Source: Syntrophaceae bacterium
GTDB lineage: Bacteria; Desulfobacterota; SM23-61
Reading direction: 5' to 3'
DNA: 22,982 nucleotides
Assembly: GCA_003154025.1 (NCBI GenBank)
Contig: PMCE01000517.1
Location: 1 to 22,982, forward strand
The notes below the pieces were generated by a model. That model had not been told where the DNA came from. It was given only the letters and a program-made list of their open reading frames with translations, and made no database searches. Every line of letters starts with the position of its first letter. The stretch's first letter is position 1. Positions 1 to 6,468 of this stretch are shown here, in pieces. The position numbers were made by a program, and so were the translations under genes.

Positions 1-1
1 C

Positions 2-233
2 CCCACCGGGGCTGGTGATTCAATTGGCTTTTCTAAAGAAAGACACCAGAAAAGAATGCCCAAAAGCAGACGCATCTTGCGAATAGACCTGAAAAGCTCC
101 TTGCTTATCATTGAAGACTCGGAGATGAAGTAAGATGGGATCACCCCCTTGAAATGAGAAAGAGCCCAAGAAGTAAAGTCCCCCGCCGGATTCCACCTTA
201 AAATTCCCCACCTCGGGCTGCGGCCCCGGTGGG
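2..233. repeat. Short segment bounded by 11-bp inverted repeats
   Basis: CCCACCGGGGC at 2-12 is repeated as its exact reverse complement GCCCCGGTGGG at 223-233. The inner right end also forms a local hairpin (CCCACC 207-212 with GGTGGG 228-233). The segment between carries a 63-codon minus-strand open frame that I do not recognise and do not call. The arrangement could be the ends of a small non-autonomous element or chance in GC-rich sequence. The left end lies at the window edge, so a longer repeat or a target duplication cannot be judged. Confidence 0.3.
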
Positions 234-283
234 TCAAGAAAACGATAGCCACGCTAACCGCCGGTCTAGGCCGGGGAGATGGG

Positions 284-457
284 ATGTCTGCTCCTTTTAC
301 TTCTTCCTCCCCTGTACAATCGCTTTTTTAGCAGAGCATCGGGGAATACGTCTGCGCGTGCGGTTCCGAGCGTAAATGCAACACAATCAGCCAGAATCCA
401 GGACACTGCAGTTGCGGCAAGAAGATGATAGAGGTAAAAGCGAAAGATAAGAAGTAA
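284..457 (+). pseudogene. Small Cys-rich metal-binding protein remnant (in-frame TAG)
   Basis: From codon 332 to the TAA at 455-457 the plus strand encodes a short Cys-rich stretch with YVCACGSE, a C four residues further on, an N-P-G-H turn and CSCGKKM, ending in a lysine-rich tail. CxCG...C...CxCG modules of this kind are typical of small putative heavy-metal-binding proteins that carry several such repeats. In the same frame an ATG lies at 284 behind a GGGGAG sequence, but a TAG at 329-331 separates it from the Cys module, and the 15 residues before the stop do not look like the export signal I would expect. I read it as a decayed or truncated gene. Internal initiation at a non-standard codon after the TAG is possible but unsupported. 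A terminator-like hairpin follows 33 bp after the stop, as expected at a true gene end. Confidence 0.5.
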
Positions 458-490
458 GTTCAACAAGTGAATGGAATTCATGTAGGAGGA

Positions 491-527
491 GAGGCAGGGT
501 CAGAAGTGGTCCTGCCTCTTTTGTTTT
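491..527 (+). terminator. Rho-independent-type hairpin, copy 1 of a repeated stem-loop
   Basis: GAGGCAGG (491-498) pairs with CCTGCCTC (511-518). The stem can be extended by G-U, U-G and C-G pairs to 11 bp around the loop AGAAGT (502-507). It is followed by TTTTGTTTT (519-527), a good U-tract. It sits just after the Cys-rich remnant. Nearly the same hairpin occurs at 6016-6039, so this may also be a REP-like repeat used as a terminator. Confidence 0.6.
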
Positions 528-1183
528 CAACATTCCAACCCGTAAACTTCAGTTTCCAAATTTAGACTGAAGTGCAGATAAGTAGGTGACATTTGCGAGG
601 CGGCTAGCCCCAAATGATCCCCTATTCCCAGTTGGCCGCCTTTGATTCTTCTCGCTTATTCTTGTCCGGGGGTCCGATTTTTCTAACTTGCCCGAAATGA
701 CTCCATCGCATGGGGAGACCCATGGGAAATCGGCTATTACCGTCTGAAGTCTATAGGCGGCCCGTAGGGATTGCCTTGGGGGATAGCACCGGGATGTTTT
801 AGGGCCATCAATTAGCATTAGAACTCTACGATCTAAAAAGGAAGAACCAAGAAAATCATGCCGCGAGCAGCTCGCATGTGGGGAGATTTTGGGCTGTCCC
901 GATGCTATATTTCTTTCTGAAGTCCTTTTTGGGGGCTTTCTCTGAGAATACGCTACTTCAATTGATAATAACCACATTACGCCAAACCCCGACAACCCGT
1001 GGGGGGCCTACCTTCAGTGGTAAGCAAAGATGGGGAATCGGGGGGGGGAGAACTGGTGTGCCCGGATGAAGCCCCAAACGGCCTGAAGAGCCTCGCCGAA
1101 TGGCTGAAAACGCGCCCCCCATCTCTCTTACCCAATTCCCCCAAACCCGTGCGGAAAAAGACCCCAACCAACCCCTAGATGTT
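528..1183. other. Gene-less stretch
   Basis: No convincing protein gene is seen here. The longest open frame (148 codons, minus strand, 549-995) has no family signature and mixed composition. A hairpin is visible at its left edge: ACTTCAGT (546-553) with ACTGAAGT (566-573). The part around 1000-1180 is rich in G and C runs on one strand and has no repeat that I recognise. The region reads as decayed intergenic DNA between the Cys-rich remnant and the tct operon. Confidence 0.4.
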
Positions 1184-1253
1184 GCGATAAAAACGCTGTT
1201 GCGATAAAAACCCGATAAAAACCCTTGACACACAAATCCCCTTTTGGTAATTT
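1184..1253 (+). promoter_or_regulatory. Three GCGATAAAAAC direct repeats plus promoter-like site before tctB
   Basis: GCGATAAAAAC occurs at 1184-1194 and 1201-1211, and CGATAAAAAC at 1213-1222. TTGACA follows immediately (1225-1230), then a 17-bp spacer and TAATTT (1248-1253), a sigma-70-like arrangement with a perfect -35 and a weak -10. Tandem short repeats directly upstream of a -35 suggest an activator or repressor site, which is inference. The resulting leader to the tctB ATG at 1306 would be about 45 nt. Confidence 0.45.
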
Positions 1254-1305
1254 TAGCCCGCCAAAAGCGAGTTCTTATCAAATCAAATTCTTATCAGATT
1301 TAGCC

Positions 1306-1749
1306 ATGCGCGTTTTTTCGGTATTTAGCTTGATCTTTTCAGGAGGGTACCTCTGCTGGGCCCTCGCGCTTCCCCTGGGGACCGGAGAACGTCCCGGCGC
1401 CGGGCTCTACCCTCTCGTGCTCGGCACGGCTCTTTTAGGTCTCAGCTTGATCCTGCTGGCGCAGTCTTTCGCGGGGAAGCTGAAGGAGATCACCGAAATA
1501 TTTCCAAGAGGGCCGGGCCTCCGCCGTGTCGGGGTACTGACGGCCGTCCTGTTTACCTTCGGGGCAGCCCTTGAATATCTAGGGTTCGTCATGTGCAGCG
1601 GCTTGCTCCTAGGGGCAGCGCTGCGGCTCTTCGGGTTGCGTCAGTGGAGGAAAGTGGTTTTTATCTCCATCCTGACTTCAGTCGTATTTTACTATCTTTT
1701 CTCGAATTTCCTGGAAGTCCCGCTGCCTCCGGGGACCGTGTTTCCCTAA
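1306..1749 (+). CDS. tctB: TctB-family small membrane subunit of tripartite tricarboxylate transporter
   Basis: TctB is the small, four-helix membrane subunit that works with TctA and the periplasmic TctC to import carboxylates using an ion gradient. The 147-residue product has the family size and hydropathy. Helix 1 lies at about residues 4-22, followed by GERPGAGLYPLVLG (the P-G-x-G-x-(F/Y)-P motif typical of TctB), helix 2, a basic stretch GPGLRRVG, and two more helices at the C-terminus ending near LEVPLPPGT. The ATG at 1306 is chosen over the upstream TTG at 1225, because that codon overlaps the putative -35 box and its extension (MTHKSPFGNF...) is not TctB-like. No strong ribosome site precedes 1306. 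The stop is one base from the tctA start, so translation is probably coupled. Confidence 0.85.
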   Translation: MRVFSVFSLIFSGGYLCWALALPLGTGERPGAGLYPLVLGTALLGLSLILLAQSFAGKLKEITEIFPRGPGLRRVGVLTAVLFTFGAALEYLGFVMCSGLLLGAALRLFGLRQWRKVVFISILTSVVFYYLFSNFLEVPLPPGTVFP

Positions 1750-1750
1750 C

Positions 1751-3262
1751 ATGGAATCACTGCAACAGCTCGGTTACGGGTTCAGTGTAGCCCTTCAAGG
1801 GTCCAATCTGCTGGCCTGCTTTCTGGGGGCCTTGATCGGAACCGTCGTCGGGGTTCTCCCCGGCATCGGGCCGATCGGCACCATGGCCCTTCTGACCCCG
1901 GTCACCTTCGCCCTTGATCCTGCGGCCGCGCTGATCATGATGGCCGGCATTTATTACGGTTGCATGTATGGGGGCTCCACGACGAGCATCCTGATCAATG
2001 TCCCCGGCGAGGCCACATCGGTGGTCACCGCAATCGACGGCTACGAAATGGCGAAAAGAGGGCGGGCGGGAGCAGCCCTGGCGGTCTCGGCCGTAGGATC
2101 GTTTGTGGCCGGGACCCTCGGCGTGGTCGCCCTCGTATTCTTCGCGCCTACCCTGGCCGAGACGGCCCTCAAATTCGGTCCCCCGGAATATTTCGCCATT
2201 ATCCTGGTAGGCTTGATCCTGCTGTCGCGCCTCGGCGGGGGTTCGGCGGTAAAGTCCTTTCTGATGGCCGGATTCGGCCTTGCTCTGGCCACGGTCGGCA
2301 TGGAGCCGTTTTCGGGTCTGCCGCGGTTTACTTTTGGCCGGCTGGCGCTCACCCAGGGAGTCGGCCTCGTTCCGGTCGCCATGGGTCTTTACGGCATCGG
2401 CGAGGTACTTTCCATCGCGGAGAGCGCGGGGGCGGCTTCCCAGACCTTTGCCTTCCGTTTCCGCGATCTCTTTCCCACCCCGGCGGAGTGGGGCCGGGCG
2501 TTTCCAGCCATTTTCAGAGGAAGCAGTATCGGTTTCTTCATCGGCCTGATCCCCGGGCCGGCGGCAATTCTCTCCACCTTCGCTTCCTACTCTCTGGAGA
2601 AGAGAGTCTCCAAGCATCCGGAGGAATTCGGGAAGGGGGCGATAGAGGGGGTAGCCGGGCCCGAGGCGGCGAACAACAGCGCCAGCGCAGGCGCGATGGT
2701 CCCCCTTCTCGCCCTGGGGGTCCCCTTCGCACCCGCGACGGCTATGCTTCTCGGCGCGCTGGTCATCCACGGAATACAGCCCGGGCCTCTCCTGATGACC
2801 CAGCACCCGGAAATCTTCTGGGGCGTCATCGCGAGCATGTACTTCGGCAACCTCATGCTCCTTGTGCTGAATCTCCCTCTCGTCGGCGTCTTCGCCAGCA
2901 TCTTACGCCTCCCACAACATCTTCTTATGGCTCTCATCCTGCTCTTCTGCCTGATTGGGGCCTACAGTTTCAATAACAGCATCCTGGATCTCTACATCCT
3001 CACCGGGATGGGCGTCGCCGGGTATGTCTTCCGAAAATTGAAATTCGACCTCGCTCCAATCGTGCTCGGGCTCGTGCTTGGGCCCATGCTGGAGAATTCC
3101 CTCGGGCAGTCCCTCTACATGTACAAAGGGAACATCTGGCCCATTATCAGCCGTCCCTTGACGGCTCTCCTGCTGGTAATCGGGCTGTTCGTCATCGTTC
3201 TGCCGCCGCTTTTCCGGTGGTTCCGAAACCAGAGAACGCAAACAGTTCGAGGTAAAATTTGA
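1751..3262 (+). CDS. tctA: TctA-family large permease of tripartite tricarboxylate transporter
   Basis: TctA is the large inner-membrane channel subunit of TTT importers. The product is 503 residues, the usual length, and strongly hydrophobic, with roughly a dozen membrane segments. Family hallmarks are visible: GVLPGIGPIGTMALLTP near residues 34-50 and YYGCMYGGSTTSILINVPGE near 68-87, with a second GLIPGPAA motif in the second half that mirrors the first, as expected from the internal duplication of TctA. PEAANNSASAGAMVPLLALG follows it and is also typical. It starts one base after tctB and ends 22 bases before the amidohydrolase start, so it lies inside one operon. Substrate cannot be read from TctA itself. 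Confidence 0.95.
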   Translation: MESLQQLGYGFSVALQGSNLLACFLGALIGTVVGVLPGIGPIGTMALLTPVTFALDPAAALIMMAGIYYGCMYGGSTTSILINVPGEATSVVTAIDGYEMAKRGRAGAALAVSAVGSFVAGTLGVVALVFFAPTLAETALKFGPPEYFAIILVGLILLSRLGGGSAVKSFLMAGFGLALATVGMEPFSGLPRFTFGRLALTQGVGLVPVAMGLYGIGEVLSIAESAGAASQTFAFRFRDLFPTPAEWGRAFPAIFRGSSIGFFIGLIPGPAAILSTFASYSLEKRVSKHPEEFGKGAIEGVAGPEAANNSASAGAMVPLLALGVPFAPATAMLLGALVIHGIQPGPLLMTQHPEIFWGVIASMYFGNLMLLVLNLPLVGVFASILRLPQHLLMALILLFCLIGAYSFNNSILDLYILTGMGVAGYVFRKLKFDLAPIVLGLVLGPMLENSLGQSLYMYKGNIWPIISRPLTALLLVIGLFVIVLPPLFRWFRNQRTQTVRGKI

Positions 3263-3284
3263 GCAACATTAAAGGAGAATGAGA

Positions 3285-4607
3285 ATGAGTCGAGCCATCT
3301 GCATTCGCAACGGCGTCATCGTGACGATGAATCCCCAAAGGGAGATCATTGAGGGGGGGACTGTCATCGTCGAAGACGACCGCATCGCCGGAGTTCACAG
3401 GGATAAGAATTGGAAGGGACGGGGCGGCGACGAAGCGATTGACGCCTCCGGCAAGGTGGTGATTCCGGGCCTTATCAACTCGCACATGCATTCCCGGCCT
3501 TTCCGGGCCCTGGGGGACGATCTTACCGGGGCAATGTGGGCGAAGCGCTACGCCGTTGGCCTGAGCAAGGTCATGGATGAGGACGGTGAGTATCTCGGAG
3601 GGCTGAACGCATTCACCGAATGCCTGAAAGGCGGCGTGACCTGCGCCTGCAACATGCCCCCCTTCGTGGAAGGATGTGACCGCGCTGCCTGGGAGATCGG
3701 CATCCGGGCCATACTCTTCCCCCACGGCGGCGACGATCCCACGCTGACGGAGGCCAACGAAAGTTTGGAGAAAAGCGTGGAGAACGTGGCCAGGGCCGGT
3801 GATCAAAGGCAGAAGCGGGTGAAGATCTGGTTTGGCTTCGGTCATCCCAAAGAATGCAGCCCCGAGTATTTCAAGAAGCTGCGAACCTGCGCGACTCAAT
3901 ACGGCGTCGGGATCCAGGGGCATGTGGCGATGAGCCAGCGGGAGGCGCAGGCCGATGTGGAAAAATGGGGCAGGCCGGTCATCGAGTATTTCTCCGAGAC
4001 CGGGTTCCTGGGCCCGGACGTCGTCATCGACCACGGGGTATGGCTCACCCCCCAGGAGATTCGCCTGCTGGCCAAAAACGGAACCCCCCTCATTCATTCT
4101 CCCCGCATGAACATGCGGTATGGCAACGGGGTGACGCCGGTCCCAGAAATGCTCAAGGAGGGCGTCTGCGTGGCCCTCGGAACCGACGGGCCCCTTTCCA
4201 CGTACCGCATCGACATGTTCGAAGCCATGCGCCTGGCCTGTTTCCTTCAGCGTGTGCACAAGCGGGACGTTTCGGCCCTTTCGGCCATGCAAGCCCTCGA
4301 AATGGTGACCCTGGGCGGGGCCAAAGCCGTCGGCCTTGAACGCGAGATCGGTTCCCTGGAGGCCGGGAAGAAAGCGGATATCGCTCTGATCGATTTCCGG
4401 CAGCCCCACCTTACTCCGTACGTGACGGGAAGGCACGGCAACCTAATAACCCTATTGGTTTTCTCCTGCTCGGCCGCCGACGTGGACACGGTTCTCGTCG
4501 ACGGCAAGATCGTTGTCCGCGACCGCAAACTGCTCACCGTGAATGAAGGTGAGATGATCGCCCGCGTAAACGAGTACGCGAACAGGGCCCTCGCCCAAAT
4601 CGACTAG
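3285..4607 (+). CDS. Metal-dependent amidohydrolase (TrzN/AtzB/SsnA-like)
   Basis: A 440-residue amidohydrolase-superfamily enzyme of the deaminase/chlorohydrolase type. Metal and catalytic residues stand at the expected places: H67-x-H69 in INSHMHS, H213 in GIQGHVAMS, H250 in VIDHGVWL and D301 in LGTDGP. The N-terminal strand (VIVTMNPQREIIEGGTVIVEDDRI) and C-terminal GSLEAGKKADIALID form the composite sandwich domain. Of two ATGs (3279 and 3285), 3285 is chosen because AAAGGAGA (3271-3278) ends against the first, leaving no spacer, and sits well for the second. It lies between tctA and tctC, so it probably hydrolyses or deaminates the compound imported by this TTT system. Cyclic amides, aminated heterocycles and guanidine-type substrates are all possible in this superfamily. 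The exact reaction is unknown. Confidence 0.88.
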   Translation: MSRAICIRNGVIVTMNPQREIIEGGTVIVEDDRIAGVHRDKNWKGRGGDEAIDASGKVVIPGLINSHMHSRPFRALGDDLTGAMWAKRYAVGLSKVMDEDGEYLGGLNAFTECLKGGVTCACNMPPFVEGCDRAAWEIGIRAILFPHGGDDPTLTEANESLEKSVENVARAGDQRQKRVKIWFGFGHPKECSPEYFKKLRTCATQYGVGIQGHVAMSQREAQADVEKWGRPVIEYFSETGFLGPDVVIDHGVWLTPQEIRLLAKNGTPLIHSPRMNMRYGNGVTPVPEMLKEGVCVALGTDGPLSTYRIDMFEAMRLACFLQRVHKRDVSALSAMQALEMVTLGGAKAVGLEREIGSLEAGKKADIALIDFRQPHLTPYVTGRHGNLITLLVFSCSAADVDTVLVDGKIVVRDRKLLTVNEGEMIARVNEYANRALAQID

Positions 4608-4720
4608 AAGAATTTGCGAGGGCAATCGAGGGGGGGTGAAAAAATGGAGACTTAAAATCGATATATCACTTGGAACGGCTTTATAAACTAGCAAGATTCA
4701 AATCTGAAAAGGGGGTTGTC

Positions 4721-5689
4721 GTGAAGAAAAGAACGCCGCTGGTGTCTTTGCCTGTATTGGTGATTTTTTTTATTGCCTCGATGCTTTCCGGCGCTTTTGC
4801 GGAATATCCGGAAAAGCCGGTTACCTTCATTTGCCCCTGGCCCTCGGGCGGGGCGACGGACACTGCTTCCAGGACCCTTGCCCAGGCCGCGAAGAAGTAT
4901 TTTCCCAAACCGATCGTTGTGATGAATCGTGCGGGAGGCGCGGGCACGATCGGAACCACGGAAATCATTCACTCGAAACCGGATGGGTACACCGTTGGCA
5001 TCAGTGCAGGCAAGGCTTTGACCTTCCAGCCGCATCGAACGAATTTACCTTACGGCCCCCCGGATGATTACACCCCCATCGTTCTCTTAATCAAAACTCC
5101 CCTGTGTCTGGCGGTGAAGGCTTCAGAGCCCTGGAAAGATGTCAAGGATTTTGTCGCTCATGCCAAGGCCAACCCTGGTAAGGTTCGGATCGGGCATACC
5201 GGAACGGGGCAAACCGATCACCTGAATGCCGAAATGCTGAAGATGAAGGCGAGTATCGATGTCGCGATTGTCCCCTTCCCCGGAAGCACGGAGGCCCTGT
5301 CGGCGCTGCTAGGAGGGCACATCGAGGCCATGTCCGCTTTCGACGGAGTCGTTCTGCCGCACATCAAGGCCGGCAAGGTTCGAGCGCTGGGGATTTTCGA
5401 AGAGAAGCCAAATCCCCATTTTCCAAATGTCCAGACCTTTCCGGAAGCGGGTTATGACATCACGATGACCACCTATTATCCGATCATCGGGCCGAAAGGG
5501 CTTCCCAAGAATATTGTGGCAAAACTCGATGAGGTCTTCAAAAAATCCATGGAAGACCCCCTGTTTGTTAAGGCCATGGAAGCCAATAGCTATCCCATCG
5601 TCTATGAGGGTCCGGAAGATTTGAAAAAGAGGCTGGTGAGTGATTATCAGCTGAATGCCAAGCTCATCGATATTTTTAAGCTGAAGTAA
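4721..5689 (+). CDS. tctC: TctC/Bug-family periplasmic solute-binding protein
   Basis: This is the extracytoplasmic binding protein of the TTT importer, 322 residues. The GTG at 4721 is preferred over the upstream frame opening at 4670, because it directly yields a signal peptide: basic VKKRTP, a hydrophobic core, then GAFA before EYPEKPV, with predicted cleavage after about residue 27. Bug-family landmarks follow: YPEKPVTFICPWPSGGATD at the mature N-terminus, NRAGGAGTIGT, the S-KPDGYT motif and GHTGTGQTDHL. GGGG (4711-4714) gives a usable ribosome site. A 113-bp gap separates it from the amidohydrolase, longer than the other operon gaps, so extra regulation is possible. A binding protein placed last and next to an amidohydrolase suggests a dedicated catabolic import system. 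The ligand is not deducible. Confidence 0.92.
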   Translation: MKKRTPLVSLPVLVIFFIASMLSGAFAEYPEKPVTFICPWPSGGATDTASRTLAQAAKKYFPKPIVVMNRAGGAGTIGTTEIIHSKPDGYTVGISAGKALTFQPHRTNLPYGPPDDYTPIVLLIKTPLCLAVKASEPWKDVKDFVAHAKANPGKVRIGHTGTGQTDHLNAEMLKMKASIDVAIVPFPGSTEALSALLGGHIEAMSAFDGVVLPHIKAGKVRALGIFEEKPNPHFPNVQTFPEAGYDITMTTYYPIIGPKGLPKNIVAKLDEVFKKSMEDPLFVKAMEANSYPIVYEGPEDLKKRLVSDYQLNAKLIDIFKLK

Positions 5690-5996
5690 CCTGGCTTTTG
5701 AAAGACGCTGCCGCATTGCCCCGGGTGTTGTTGATTAGGTGTGCTCCTATCGCCGACTCCGCCAGCCTTCCTCAGTATTCCCGGTCACGCTGGGCAGAGG
5801 CCAATGAATAGGGCGGAGGCGCAGTCATGAGGGCGGTATTCATGACGTGCAGCTTGGTACTCGATGCCCGTTGCCGGACCTGCTTTCCGGAATATTTTTG
5901 CAATCTGGCAACTAAGCCGGCCCCCTCCAACAAATTCAGGTAGTGGGCCAAGGTGGTGGTATTGCCAGCGTCATGCCAGGTCTTAGCGACTCCCAA
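5677..5996 (-). pseudogene. Fragment of DUF4143-type AAA ATPase, broken at both ends and by TGA
   Basis: On the minus strand from 5996 leftwards the frame reads DAGNTTTLAHYLNLLEGAGLV, then ARLQKYSGKQVRQRASSTKL and HVMNTALMTA. This is the characteristic middle-to-C-terminal part of the AAA_14/DUF4143 ATPases common in anaerobic bacteria and archaea. The open frame ends at a TGA after AQRDREY, and the same frame continues GRLAESAIGAHLINNTRG, exactly as in intact relatives where a Trp stands at the stop. So a TGG-to-TGA change plus loss of everything before DAGN and after NTRG has killed the gene. Its left end overlaps the tctC stop region. The nearby hairpin repeat at 6016-6039 marks its right border. 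Confidence 0.7.
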
Positions 5997-6015
5997 GCAT
6001 CCATGATGAAGGAAT

Positions 6016-6039
6016 GGCAGGGTCAGAAATGGCCCTGCC
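6016..6039. repeat. Stem-loop repeat, copy 2
   Basis: GGCAGGGTC (6016-6024) and GGCCCTGCC (6031-6039) form a 9-bp stem with one U-G pair around the loop AGAAAT. Sequence and fold match the hairpin at 491-518. The base-pair difference (G-U in copy 1 against G-C here) preserves pairing. Here only TTTCTGTG follows, so it is a weaker terminator. It probably belongs to a dispersed REP-like family. Confidence 0.55.
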
Positions 6040-6204
6040 TTTCTGTGTACATTTCAAACACTAATCGTGAGGGCCCCAAAGGATTCCAACCTAACTACTT
6101 GTAGGTGTAATGGGGGTTGGCAAAACAAAAATATAGGGTAAGGAACCTACAGGGTCAGCCCCTATATATTGTGGTGCAGGCCCTTTGGCTCAATGTTGTA
6201 TGTA

Positions 6205-6352
6205 CTGCTATGTACCTTGAAAATCCAAAGACTTAAAAAGCTCTGATATCAAGATGATTCATGCAATTTTGGGGTGAAATTCGGTGGTATCAAGTTTGGC
6301 ACGTTCTCCGCACCTTTAAGGGGCAGAGTATACCCCGAAGATGTTGTGGTTT
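6205..6352. repeat. Copy A of three-copy ~150-bp intergenic element
   Basis: The block from CTGCTATGTACC through CTCTGATAT (about 45 bp) matches copy C at 12987 with only a few mismatches. After a diverged middle, both share a CGCAc-TTTaaGG-like motif, then TACCCC and AAGATGTTGTGGTT. GGGG (6320-6323) can pair with CCCC (6333-6336). This copy lies 117 bp beyond the gltD stop and upstream of the ATPase remnant when read on the minus strand. Confidence 0.55.
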
Positions 6353-6468
6353 CTCCCAAGCTCTTGAGCATGAAATTCGGCTCTCTTGGAGAGGCAAAAA
6401 TCTCGCTAGACAACCCTTCGATTTTGAACTAAGTCTATCCGTTTTCTTGAAGGCAGTTTTCCACGTCT

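Larger units (their letters stand above)
5997..6468. other. Gene-less stretch between ATPase remnant and gltD
   Basis: No protein gene is supported. It contains the second copy of the GGCAGGG stem-loop (6016-6039) and copy A of a three-copy intergenic element (6205-6352), both listed separately. The rest shows only short A/T-rich sequence. No clear terminator with a U-tract was found at the 3' end of gltD on the minus strand; a 5-bp CTCTC/GAGAG hairpin near 6382-6394 is too weak to call. Confidence 0.4.

Noticed and set aside
20..211. 63-codon minus-strand frame inside the inverted repeats
   Set aside because: Not recognised, no clear start signal; too short to support alone.
549..995. 148-codon open frame on the minus strand
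   Set aside because: No family motif, no ribosome site and irregular composition; it could be an old transposase tail but I cannot support that.
1225..1305. Upstream TTG start for tctB
   Set aside because: It overlaps the likely -35 box and the extra 27 residues are not TctB-like.
1757..2806. 349-codon frame opposite tctA
   Set aside because: It is the antisense shadow of a high-GC membrane protein gene and has low-complexity Arg/Gly/Glu-rich content.
3192..4436. 414-codon frame opposite the amidohydrolase
   Set aside because: Antisense shadow. The plus-strand frame has all catalytic residues of a known superfamily.
4608..4720. Separate promoter for tctC
   Set aside because: A TATAAA-like sequence is visible near 4682, but no acceptable -35 or sigma-54 elements go with it.
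5772..5774. TGA in the DUF4143 remnant as a recoded codon (Trp or selenocysteine)
   Set aside because: The gene is also truncated at both ends, and other genes in the window use TGA as a normal stop (SDR, ATPase 1).
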